Shown: positions 25,140 through 33,096 of the stretch, piece after piece | Numbering within the stretch: position 1 is the stretch's first letter | Layout: each line of letters starts with the position of its first letter | Origin: Haladaptatus sp. DYF46 | GTDB taxonomy: Archaea; Halobacteriota; Halobacteria; Halobacteriales; Haladaptataceae | Direction: 5' to 3' | DNA: 64,000 nucleotides | Assembly: GCF_021083305.1 (NCBI RefSeq) | Contig: NZ_JAJFAY010000001.1 | Coordinates: 682,001 to 746,000 of the forward strand | Made by a program: the position numbers and the translations under genes | The notes under the pieces: model-generated | Seen by the model: only the letters and a program-made list of their open reading frames with translations | Databases searched by the model: none | Told to the model about the DNA's origin: nothing

Positions 25140-27301
25140 CAGTTCCCCACTGCCGCGGTACAGTTGTAGAGCGTGCCCGTGCCGGCCGAGCCGTCGGTAT
25201 CGGACGGCTGCCATTGATCGGACGAAACGATGCGGCAGTTGCTCTGCACCCAGTCGGTCGTCTCGCTTCCTTGGTTCCCGCCGAAGCCGCCCTGTCCGGA
25301 GCCAGCGTTTCCGCCTGAGTCGGGTGATGAGGGGGCGGTTTGGTTTCCGTAGGTACCGTCGGCACCCGAAGGGGCAGTACCGGTCGTTCCGCCACCCATT
25401 CCACCGCCGACGAGGACGTAGCGCAGGTCGCCGCTCCGAACGAGCGACGCGAGTTCGTCGACGTCCATCACCGGGTCGCCACCGCTGAATCCGCCGAGCG
25501 AGATGATGGGTTCGTCGGTCCGAAGCATCAGGGGGGCGATGGAGTTCGCGCCCGAATCCGCGGCCACCAGATAGGTCGCATCACCCTGATGGGCCTTCAG
25601 ATAGGACAACAGAGCCGAGTTCGATTCGCTGTCACCGATTTCCGACTGGGAACCGAACCTGCCACGACCCGGATTCGCGGACGCGTTCGTGGGCATTTGG
25701 GCACGACTGCTACCCGTCGTTCCGTTCGCTGTCGGGGCGACGCTACCGTTGAAACCAGCAGGTGGCGACCCGCCGCCGATCTGGCCGCCGCCGAACATAC
25801 CGGTGGACGGTCCGGCGGAGGGGATGGCGACGTTCGTCCCCGACGTTATCGACATGGCTCCCCAAGTCGTCGGCGCGACCAGCAGGACGAGCAACCCGAG
25901 AACCGTCGCGGTTCTCATCACCGGCCGTCGGCCGTGGTCGCTCGTCCGTCGAACGCGGCCGACGACGAGCGCCGCCGCGACGAGAAGCGTCCCACCCACG
26001 ACGAGCGGCGTCAGGGTACTGCTGTAGGACGGGTAATCCGCGAGGATGTAGGCTTGAACGCCGGCGGTTCCGAGCAGGGTCGCGGGGAGGAGCCAGCCCC
26101 GAGGGTCGTCCTCCCAGTAGTCCTCCCACATCGTGACGATGCCGATGCCGACGAGGGCGGCCACGGGCGGTGCCAGCATGACGAGGTAGTAGAGGTGGAA
26201 GAACCCGGCGACGCTGAAGAACGTCGCCGCCGTGAGAAACCACATTCCCCACAGGGTCAGCGAGCGACCACGGCCAGCGAGCGGCCAGCGATTTCGGTTC
26301 CGATAGGCGATCAGGGCGAGCGTGACCACCGCTATCGGGAGGAGCCAGCCGATCTGTCCGGCGAGTTCCCCATTGAAGAGTCGCAGCGGGCCGATGGCAC
26401 CGTGACTGAAACCGCCACCGCCGCCCATACCTCCGCTCCCGCCTCCACCGCCGCCTATTCCGCCGCCACCCATTCCCGTCAGGCGCTCGACGCCGTTGTA
26501 ACCGAATATCAGGCTGAAGATGGAGTTGTCGTCGGTCGACCCGACGTAGGGTCGTTGACTGGCGGGAGTCAACGCGACGACCGTCGCCCACGCGAACGAG
26601 ACGACGGCCAGTACGACCGTGGCGAGACCGAGGTCGGTGAGACGCCGTCGTATCGAAACCTCCGCGCCGAGCAGATACACGAGATAGAACGCGGGGAGGA
26701 CGAGATAGGCCTCCATCATCTTGATGTTGAAACCGAGGCCCACCGCGACCATACAGCCGAGCAGCCATCGACGGCGGCCCGTTTCCGCCGCGCGAAGCAC
26801 GAACCACGCCCCGACGAGCACGGCGAGCACGACGAGCATGTCGGCGGTGTTGTTCCGACTCGTCGGAACGACCACGGGCGTTACCGCGAGCGTCAGCGCG
26901 GCGATCAGCCCAGCGTGCGAACCGAACGTCCGACCGACCAGCCGATACAACAGTGCGACCGACAGCACGCACGCGATGGCCTGTGGAAGGATCAGGCTCC
27001 AACCATGGAACCCGAACAGCCACGCGCTGGCGGCCTGAATCCACAGCCCGAGCGGCGGTTTGTCCACGGTGACGAATCCCGCGTCGAACGAGACGAAGAA
27101 GAACTCGTGCCAGCCCGTGAGCATGTTCTTGACCGCCGCCGCGTAGTACACGTTGGCGTATCCCTCGGCAGAAACCCGGTAGAGGGTAAGAAACGCCGAT
27201 AGACAGAGGATACAGACGAGCGTGAGTTTCTCCATCGGCGACTCGTCACTGTACGACTGGAGTCGGTCGGAAAGCGACGATACGGCCGCCTCTCCGATCA
27301 T
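25139..27301 (-). CDS. GT39/ArnT-like glycosyltransferase of YkcB type
   Basis: 720 residues. The N-terminal half is a multi-helix PMT_2 domain with FVTVDKPPLGLWIQAASAWL, SRNNTADMLVVL and GLGFNIKMMEAYL, the first-loop acidic and downstream motifs of dolichyl-phosphate sugar transferases. A loop of almost pure Gly/Met/Ser lies near residue 295. The C-terminal third (ALLSYLKAHQGDATYLVAAD, EPIISLGGFSGGDPVMDVDE) matches the extracellular YkcA/B-type domain, interrupted by Gly/Ser/Asn-rich linkers. It would add a sugar from a lipid carrier outside the cell. Upstream in-frame sequence (to 27526) lacks family similarity, so ATG 27301 is chosen. Confidence 0.85.
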   Translation of the reverse strand: MIGEAAVSSLSDRLQSYSDESPMEKLTLVCILCLSAFLTLYRVSAEGYANVYYAAAVKNMLTGWHEFFFVSFDAGFVTVDKPPLGLWIQAASAWLFGFHGWSLILPQAIACVLSVALLYRLVGRTFGSHAGLIAALTLAVTPVVVPTSRNNTADMLVVLAVLVGAWFVLRAAETGRRRWLLGCMVAVGLGFNIKMMEAYLVLPAFYLVYLLGAEVSIRRRLTDLGLATVVLAVVSFAWATVVALTPASQRPYVGSTDDNSIFSLIFGYNGVERLTGMGGGGIGGGGGGSGGMGGGGGFSHGAIGPLRLFNGELAGQIGWLLPIAVVTLALIAYRNRNRWPLAGRGRSLTLWGMWFLTAATFFSVAGFFHLYYLVMLAPPVAALVGIGIVTMWEDYWEDDPRGWLLPATLLGTAGVQAYILADYPSYSSTLTPLVVGGTLLVAAALVVGRVRRTSDHGRRPVMRTATVLGLLVLLVAPTTWGAMSITSGTNVAIPSAGPSTGMFGGGQIGGGSPPAGFNGSVAPTANGTTGSSRAQMPTNASANPGRGRFGSQSEIGDSESNSALLSYLKAHQGDATYLVAADSGANSIAPLMLRTDEPIISLGGFSGGDPVMDVDELASLVRSGDLRYVLVGGGMGGGTTGTAPSGADGTYGNQTAPSSPDSGGNAGSGQGGFGGNQGSETTDWVQSNCRIVSSDQWQPSDTDGSAGTGTLYNCTAAVGN

Positions 27302-27857
27302 GGACGGTCGAGCCTCCACGCGACCGAAAAGGGGCGACTGAACGTTCCTCCAGTTCGGGTGTGGCGGGATCGGTTCGCAAACCGTTCGCCGGATGATGTT
27401 CGGATCATAGCTGTCTTCGGAGGCGTCTGCTCTCCGCAGGACTATATTCGATTGCCGAACTCTCGGATATTTCCCTCGGAAATGAGGCACAAATTCGGCA
27501 CAGAACGCCGTTCCGGTCGATGCCATCGAGTGTTCGGGAACGGATGCCGAACGGATGGTAACGGAGAGCAGTCGTCGGTGTCGGCATCCATCGAATCGAA
27601 TTTGGGTCCGATTTTCCCCTCACTTGTGAGCGATCTTCCCGCGATATCGGCGAACGCTTATGCGCCATCTCTCCGGTAACTACGAGTAGATATAGCGACG
27701 CGATTCCGCTAGTCGCGCCCGAAAGTACGTCCGACGGCCGCTTCGGGACCGGTGGTCGGTGTGGAAACGAGTCCCGACGTGGGCAACGTCTAGCCGAGTA
27801 GAAAGATGGAAGTAAACGACAGCGCGAGATTATATCGAATTTCGGAATCCGCTACCG
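27302..27857. other. Intergenic region between divergent GT39 operon and regulator
   Basis: About 550 nt with no convincing gene on either strand; short frames (for example 27359-27679 plus, 27405-27668 minus) have no recognisable similarity or composition bias. A TATA-like ATTATAT lies at 27826-27832 for the rightward transcript. Confidence 0.5.
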
Positions 27858-27905
27858 ATGCAACGCATGAGTACCACAGGAGTCGGCAGACGAACGAATC
27901 GATGA
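27858..27905 (+). CDS. Possible 15-codon leader ORF overlapping the winged-helix start
   Basis: ATG at 27858 opens a 15-codon frame (MQRMSTTGVGRRTNR) whose TGA (27903-27905) overlaps the regulator ATG (27902) as ATGA. The ATTATAT at 27826-27832 is centred 29 nt before 27858, the leaderless distance, whereas it is too far from 27902 for that gene to be leaderless. It may be a translated leader that couples to the regulator. No protein evidence. Confidence 0.3.
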   Translation: MQRMSTTGVGRRTNR

Positions 27906-28192
27906 GGCAGTTACTGTGGTGGCTCATCGGCGGCACACAGGGTGGGAAAAACCGACTTCGTATCGTTCGAGCCCTGAACCGACGGCCGATGAACACGAAC
28001 CAACTCTCGAACGAACTGGACCTGAACTACAAAACCGTTCAACACCACCTCGAAATGCTCGAAGAAAACGACGTGCTGACGACGACGGGCGACGAGTACG
28101 GAAAGATGTACTTTCTCACCGACCGAATGGATTCGAACCTCGACCTGCTGGACGAAATCGCCGAACAGGCATCCCTCGACGACGATGAATAA
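27902..28192 (+). CDS. ArsR-like winged-helix regulator
   Basis: 96 residues. RLRIVRALNRRPMNTNQLSN and LDLNYKTVQHHLEMLEENDV are the helix-turn-helix and recognition helix of archaeal ArsR-type regulators, followed by a wing (VLTTTGDEYGKMYFLTD) and a short C-terminal helix. In-frame starts reach back to 27806, but the similarity begins at MRQLLWWLIGGTQGGKN, which is common in haloarchaeal relatives. It overlaps the next gene by 8 nt, repeating the regulator/membrane-protein pair of 19655-20385. Confidence 0.8.
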   Translation: MRQLLWWLIGGTQGGKNRLRIVRALNRRPMNTNQLSNELDLNYKTVQHHLEMLEENDVLTTTGDEYGKMYFLTDRMDSNLDLLDEIAEQASLDDDE

Positions 28193-28604
28193 CGATCACG
28201 CGCTCGTTCGAACGGCGATACTCGCGCTCGGCTCCCTCGCCGTCGCAGCGCTCGCCGCAGTGCTCCTCCCGAACTACATCTTCCACCGTCCACCGCCGGG
28301 GAGAGGTCCTCCACCCTTGGCAGAGCTCTTGCAGGTGAAGGTGTTCTTCTCCACGTTCACGAGCGTCCTGCTGCTCGTCCTCCTCACGACGTACGCCCGC
28401 ATCTACCGGAATCTGCCGAACCGGTTCACGATGAGCCTCCTCCTGTTCACCGTCTCGTTGACGCTGTACGCGCTCACGGCGAACCCGCTAATCGCGCTCC
28501 TGTTCGGCTTCAATCCGCCCGGTGGACTCGGTCCGTTCACGTTCCTCCCGGACATGTTCGCCAGCGTCTCGGTGATAATTCTCCTCTATCAGAGCTACAA
28601 GTGA
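28185..28604 (+). CDS. Membrane protein paired with winged-helix regulator
   Basis: 139 residues, four helices (ILALGSLAVAALAAVLLPNY, VFFSTFTSVLLLVLLTTYAR, FTMSLLLFTVSLTLYALTAN, PDMFASVSVIILLYQSYK). A Pro-rich loop follows the first helix (HRPPPGRGPPP). Compared with the 92-residue protein at 19655-19933 it shares the last two helices and the aromatic C-terminal end. It overlaps the regulator by 8 nt. Confidence 0.75.
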   Translation: MNNDHALVRTAILALGSLAVAALAAVLLPNYIFHRPPPGRGPPPLAELLQVKVFFSTFTSVLLLVLLTTYARIYRNLPNRFTMSLLLFTVSLTLYALTANPLIALLFGFNPPGGLGPFTFLPDMFASVSVIILLYQSYK

Positions 28605-28631
28605 CGGCCGGTAGAGGTTTGTGACGGTCGG

Positions 28632-28650
28632 CGACAGTCAGTAACTGTCG
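28632..28650 (+). terminator. Stem-loop downstream of regulator/membrane operon
   Basis: CGACAGT-CAGTA-ACTGTCG is a perfect 7-bp stem 28 nt after the stop at 28604. It is followed by further degenerate copies of the same sequence (GACGGTCGG, GGCGACAG) to about 28690. No T-run; terminator role tentative. Confidence 0.35.
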
Positions 28651-29234
28651 GCGACGGTCGGTAACGGTAGGCGACAGATGACGGTCGTTACACGCCGTTC
28701 TCGGCGTCGGATGCGAAAAAGGAGTCAGTAGCCGCAACGTCGTCCGTATTCGAGCTCATCCAAGCGAATCGGCGACGAGTGGATTGGAGGCGCGGAATCC
28801 CGTATCGAACGGGAACCATCCGGGACAGTACGGAAGATGAACGGGTAGCGACGGTGCAACGTCGGGTACCGTGACGAACGGGGTTCGGGTCGTGCATCGG
28901 TCCGACGCTCGGTACTGTCGGCAGGCATGGTTCGGTACTACGAGGATGTTCGAAGTGGATTCCACCCGGAACGACAGGAACGACATAGGTGGCGGGTTTG
29001 CGACGATAACCATCGGGATTCGACCATCGTTTCGGGTATGCCTCCGAATTCATCGATGGGTGGGCACCGTAAATCGATTGTCCGAGATTGCACGGGATTG
29101 TACGGGATATCGGACACGAATCGGTACGGATCGGACCCAAATTCGGTTTCTTACCGATTTCTGCATCATTTTGAACCGGTTTTCCGATCCGAGAGGGAAA
29201 ACGCTGATGCGTACGTGCCCATCAGTTTATAGGG
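28651..29234. other. Intergenic region before the P450 gene
   Basis: About 580 nt. I see no gene: the minus-strand frame 28688-29140 has no recognisable motif or biased composition. The stretch 29076-29105 holds three tandem 10-bp near-repeats (GATTGTCCGA, GATTGCACGG, GATTGTACGG), one per helical turn, which may be a regulatory site for the P450 gene. Confidence 0.4.
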
Positions 29235-30461
29235 ATGAGTTCCTCCAACCCACAGGGATTGCAGGCGTTCCCCGACGAACTGTCCGAACGAAAGGCGTGG
29301 CTGGAACCGTTCGACTGGTACCGGGAGATGCGCGAGCAGGCACCGGTTCGGTACGACCCGACGCGGGGGGTGTGGGACGTGTTCCGATACGACGACGTGA
29401 AGGAGATGTTGGACGACGACGAGCGCTTTTCCGTGAGTCCGCGGAACGCGGACGGATTTCAGGAACCGGAAGGCGAGGAGGCGGGCGTCATGCTCGATAC
29501 GATGCTCATGCAGGACCCGCCGCGACACGACGAACTCCGAGGTGTCGTAGACGAGGAGTTCAGTCCCCGTACGATTCGGGAACTGGAGCCACGTATCCGC
29601 GAGTTGACGACGGAGCTGTTGGACGACATCCTCGACAACGGGGGCGAAATCGACCTCGTGGAGGAGTTCGCGTACCCGCTTCCCGTCATCGTCATCGCCG
29701 AACTGTTGGGCGTCCCGCCGGAGGACCGCGAGCAGTTCAAGCAGTGGTCGGACGCCATCGTCTCCGCCGCGAGCGAGGACGAGAACACGGAGGAGTTCTA
29801 CGAACGGCAGGACGAGATGCGCCAGGAGATGGCGTTCTACTTCGTCCAACTGATGGAAGACCGGCGCGAGAACCCTCGGGACGACCTGATTTCCACGCTC
29901 GTTACCGCCGAAATCGACGGCGAACCCCTCGACCATCGCGAAATCCTCGGGACGTGCATCCTCCTGCTCGTCGCCGGGAACATCACGACGACGAACCTCA
30001 TCACGAACGCGATGCGCTGTTTCGACGAGGACGACGCCTTCGAGGAACTGGCGGGAGATGACCGGGCGCTCACCACCGCAATCGAGGAGGTGCTTCGCTA
30101 CCGCTCGCCCGTGCAGGCGATGACCCGGGTCGCGATGGAGGACGTGACGATTCACGGCGAGACCATCGAGGAGGGCGACCGAATCGTCGTTTGGCTCGGC
30201 TCCGGGAACCGCGACGAACGGCAGTTCGACGACGCGGACGAGTTCCGCGCCGACCGCACCCCGAATCAGCATTTCGGCTTCGGCTACGGAACCCACTACT
30301 GTTTGGGCGCGCCGCTGGCCCGCCTCGAAGCCAAAGTCGCGCTCTCGGAACTCCTCTCGCGCGTGTCGAACGTGACGATTCCCGAGACGACGCTCGAACC
30401 GACGCGGAGTTCGTTCATCTACGGCGTCGATTCGCTCCCGATTCGGTTCGACCGCGAGTGA
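29235..30461 (+). CDS. Cytochrome P450
   Basis: 408 residues, a soluble bacterial-type P450. Haem loop HFGFGYGTHYCLGAPLARLE with Cys356, K-helix ExxR at 285-288 (EVLR), and I-helix AGNITTT at 247-253. The I-helix normally reads AG-x-E/D-TT; here the acidic residue is Ile250, so the usual acid-alcohol proton relay is altered. It probably hydroxylates a hydrophobic substrate using a ferredoxin not encoded nearby. TTTATA at 29226-29231 is too close to be the promoter for ATG 29235; the true promoter is unclear. Confidence 0.9.
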   Translation: MSSSNPQGLQAFPDELSERKAWLEPFDWYREMREQAPVRYDPTRGVWDVFRYDDVKEMLDDDERFSVSPRNADGFQEPEGEEAGVMLDTMLMQDPPRHDELRGVVDEEFSPRTIRELEPRIRELTTELLDDILDNGGEIDLVEEFAYPLPVIVIAELLGVPPEDREQFKQWSDAIVSAASEDENTEEFYERQDEMRQEMAFYFVQLMEDRRENPRDDLISTLVTAEIDGEPLDHREILGTCILLLVAGNITTTNLITNAMRCFDEDDAFEELAGDDRALTTAIEEVLRYRSPVQAMTRVAMEDVTIHGETIEEGDRIVVWLGSGNRDERQFDDADEFRADRTPNQHFGFGYGTHYCLGAPLARLEAKVALSELLSRVSNVTIPETTLEPTRSSFIYGVDSLPIRFDRE

Positions 30462-30517
30462 GACGGGGCCTCTTCGGGGCTACAGAGCTTATTCTCGTGC
30501 GACGCGTCTCTAGCTGT

Positions 30518-31021
30518 ATGAGCCTCGATGTGGACATTCCCGCCGCGCCGACGATCTACGAGGAGACGCGGGACGACCAGTACGAATCCGACGTCGACAA
30601 GCGGGCCGACTTACAGACCTATTTGGACGGCGTGGAGAACGCGTGGGAGGAGGGGTTCGAGACGTGGGCGGACGAAACCGCGCTCTCGGACGACGCGTAT
30701 CGCGTCGCCCTCGACCTCGGACTCATCGAGGAGTTCGATTTCTACTGGAACCCGGAGATGGAGGAAGTCGAATACGAAGCGCCGGAGATTCCGGACGACT
30801 GGGAGGAGCGTCGCCGCTACGCGGACCTCGACTCGTGGTCCACTGTCTCGGCAATCAACGAGGAGATGGACGACCTCGGGGAGACGGTGGCGGGTATCCT
30901 CGACGACTACTACGTCGAATGGGGGACCGAGCGCGACGTCGTGGAGACGTTCGGCGACCAGTACAACGGCCGTGACGACGAGATACCCGAGAACATCCGG
31001 GAGGATAGCCGTTACGAGTGA
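30518..31021 (+). CDS. Acidic hypothetical protein
   Basis: 167 residues, rich in Asp/Glu/Tyr/Trp and without membrane segments or known motifs. Predicted mostly helical (DLQTYLDGVENAWEEGFETW, RVALDLGLIEEFDFYWNPEM). TTATTC at about 30488-30494 is placed for a leaderless ATG at 30518. It follows the P450 gene by 56 nt, so it may be cotranscribed, but no role is evident. Confidence 0.65.
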   Translation: MSLDVDIPAAPTIYEETRDDQYESDVDKRADLQTYLDGVENAWEEGFETWADETALSDDAYRVALDLGLIEEFDFYWNPEMEEVEYEAPEIPDDWEERRRYADLDSWSTVSAINEEMDDLGETVAGILDDYYVEWGTERDVVETFGDQYNGRDDEIPENIREDSRYE

Positions 31022-31056
31022 TCGAGGGGCGATCGAAGGATTCGAGGAACGTCGAA

Positions 31057-31653
31057 CTACGACGGCAACTCGGTGCCGAAGCGGTTCGAGAACTCCTCTT
31101 CTTTGATGTGGAGCGGCTGAAACACCGGTTCGAGGTCGTCGACCGAGAACCGAACGACGACGAGTTCGTCCGCGACCGTTTCGAGTTCCTCGACGGACGG
31201 CGGGTCCTCGCCCTCGACGTTCAATCCGAGCCACCGCGCCCGTTCGACGCCGTAGCGGACGAGGGAACTTCGCACGAACTCCGCGATTTCGCGCGCGTTC
31301 GTCGTGGCGAGCCCGGTCGTTTTTCTGCGAACGCCTCGCAGCCAGACGGTCGCCGGATGTTCCTCGCGGAAGTTCTTCCACCAGTTGCTGTGATGACGGA
31401 GCGTAGTGGCGACGAGGACGTCCTCGCGCCGGTCGTAGGCGACGGGTGTCGCGTACCGCGTCCCCGACCGTCGTCCGACGTAGGACAGGAGCATGAGTCG
31501 GTTGCTCACGAGCCAGTGGAGCTTCGAGCGCAGGAGCCGCCGCAGGACGGGGTTGGCCACGTACTTCTCGGCGATGAAAAACGGTGCCGGCATGGTCCTG
31601 ATTTCGACCGACGACCCGCGGCCGTCCCGGTCGGTCGCATCGTCAGTCGGCAT
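31057..31653 (-). CDS. Deazaflavin (F420)-dependent nitroreductase-like protein
   Basis: 198 residues. LLSYVGRRSGTRYATPVAYD followed by LVATTLRHHSNWWKNFREEH and VWLRG is the Ddn/F420 nitroreductase split-barrel signature (G-R-x-S-G...W-x-x-N). The family uses reduced F420 to reduce quinones or nitro compounds. ATG 31653 is chosen; upstream in-frame codons to 31728 look non-coding. It converges with the hypothetical gene 30518-31021. Confidence 0.85.
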   Translation of the reverse strand: MPTDDATDRDGRGSSVEIRTMPAPFFIAEKYVANPVLRRLLRSKLHWLVSNRLMLLSYVGRRSGTRYATPVAYDRREDVLVATTLRHHSNWWKNFREEHPATVWLRGVRRKTTGLATTNAREIAEFVRSSLVRYGVERARWLGLNVEGEDPPSVEELETVADELVVVRFSVDDLEPVFQPLHIKEEEFSNRFGTELPS

Positions 31654-31731
31654 GGTCGTTTTCCCTCCCTCCTCGGACGCCGTGCGTGCGACTGAGTGCC
31701 ATACTGATAGATGGACAAGAAACGGCATAAA

Positions 31732-31779
31732 TGGACCGTCAGACGGAGGTGTCGATGGACAGTCAGACGGAGATGTCGA
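31732..31779. repeat. 24-bp tandem duplication
   Basis: Two adjacent 24-bp copies at 31732-31755 and 31756-31779 differing at two bases, sharing the core GTCAGACGGA. They sit between the F420-type gene's start and the 3' end of the old yellow enzyme gene, so they may lie in the F420-type gene's upstream region. Confidence 0.6.
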
Positions 31780-31788
31780 AGCCCTATG

Positions 31789-32880
31789 TCACTGGACCGC
31801 GCGGCGATACTGTATCGGCCATTCGATGCGCTCTTCCGCGTCGAGTTCCGCGGCGGCGTGGAGCGTGAAGTACGGGTCGCGGAGGTGTTCGCGGCCGATG
31901 ATCGCGAGGTCGGCGCGTCCGTTGCGGATGAGTGCGTCGGCCTGCGCCGGTTCCGTGATGCCGCCGACCGCGCCGACGCGCGCATCGGTCTCCTCACGGA
32001 TTCGCTCCGCGAACGGGACTTGGTAGTTCGGTCCCGGGTTCGGAATCCGCTGGTCGGGGTGAAGTCCACCGGCGCTCACGTCGATGAGGTCGGCACCGGC
32101 GTCGGCGAGTTGGTCGGCGAGAATCACCGAATCGTCGACGGTCCACGACTCGCGGTCGGGAAGCCAATCGGTGGCGGAGATGCGAACGAAGACCGGTTTG
32201 TCGTCGGGCCACACCTCGCGGACCGCCTCGGTTACTTCTCGAACGATTCGGGTTCGGTTCTCCAGACTGCCACCGTACTCGTCCTCGCGGTCGTTCGTTA
32301 CGGGGGAGAGGAATTCGTGGAGGAGATAGCCGTGTGCGGCGTGGACTTCGGCGATTTCGAACCCGGCGTCGAGCGAGCGCTCGGCCGCCGCCGCGAAGTC
32401 GTCAACTAACGCGGCGATGTCGTCTTTGGTCATCTCGCGGAGTTCGGGCGGCGTTTCGTCGTAGGGCCACGGGTTCGCGCTCGGGGCAATGACCTCCCAT
32501 CCGCGTTCGTCGGGTTGGAGCGGTCGGTTGCCGTCCCAGGGACTGGTCTTGCTGGCCTTTCGACCCGCGTGGGCGAGTTGGATCGCGGGGAGCGCGCCGC
32601 GGTCCCTGATGAACCGGGTGATCGGAGCGAGCGCGTCCGCGTGTTCGTCGCTCCAGATGCCGAGGTCGTCAGGTGAGATTCGGCCTCGCGGTTCGACGGC
32701 GGTCGCTTCGGCCATCACGATGCCAGCGCCGCCGGTGGCACGGCTTCCGAGGTGAACCCGATGCCACTCGGTTGCTACTCCGTCGCCGTCACAGGAGTAC
32801 TGGCACATCGGCGAGACCATCACGCGGTTCCGCGCCGTCGACTCCCGAAACGAGATACTACTGAACAGGTCGTCGGTCAT
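31789..32880 (-). CDS. Old yellow enzyme, YqjM-class NADH:flavin oxidoreductase
   Basis: 363 residues, a TIM barrel binding FMN. VSPMCQYSCDGDG carries the Cys of the YqjM class, HAGRKAS the second motif, and VHAAHGYLLHEFLSP the His pair that binds the carbonyl of enones. DEYGGSLENRTR and VGAVGGITEPAQADALIRNG are the later barrel motifs. It reduces alpha,beta-unsaturated carbonyls. MTDDLF (32880) is the natural start; 32 upstream in-frame codons are rejected. Confidence 0.9.
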   Translation of the reverse strand: MTDDLFSSISFRESTARNRVMVSPMCQYSCDGDGVATEWHRVHLGSRATGGAGIVMAEATAVEPRGRISPDDLGIWSDEHADALAPITRFIRDRGALPAIQLAHAGRKASKTSPWDGNRPLQPDERGWEVIAPSANPWPYDETPPELREMTKDDIAALVDDFAAAAERSLDAGFEIAEVHAAHGYLLHEFLSPVTNDREDEYGGSLENRTRIVREVTEAVREVWPDDKPVFVRISATDWLPDRESWTVDDSVILADQLADAGADLIDVSAGGLHPDQRIPNPGPNYQVPFAERIREETDARVGAVGGITEPAQADALIRNGRADLAIIGREHLRDPYFTLHAAAELDAEERIEWPIQYRRAVQ

Positions 32881-33060
32881 CGTCCTTCGTTGGGATTCGA
32901 CGCCAAAAACAGCTACAAACGCCGCCGGATTTGCCGATTCTTTCGGACGGACGATATCTGATCGGTTTGATACCATTTCCCGCGGTAACGGCGATCATTG
33001 CCGATACTGTTCGGCCCAGAGCGTGGTAAAAGACAACATATGTCATTAATCCGGTTGTGA

Positions 33061-33073
33061 GTAAATAATTTAC
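33061..33073. promoter_or_regulatory. Palindrome at the aldehyde dehydrogenase promoter
   Basis: GTAAAT-A-ATTTAC, a perfect palindrome 24-36 nt before ATG 33097, coincides with the expected TATA position. A regulator binding here would block TBP access; alternatively the AT-rich core is simply the TATA box. Confidence 0.4.
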
Positions 33074-33096
33074 CTACTGAGTCCCAAGGTAGAACC

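Noticed and set aside
27359..27679. 106-codon plus-strand ORF upstream of the winged-helix gene
   Set aside because: No similarity or compositional support; the promoter-like element lies downstream of it.
28688..29140. 150-codon minus-strand ORF in the gap before the P450 gene
   Set aside because: No recognisable motif, atypical composition for a haloarchaeal protein (not acidic), no promoter.
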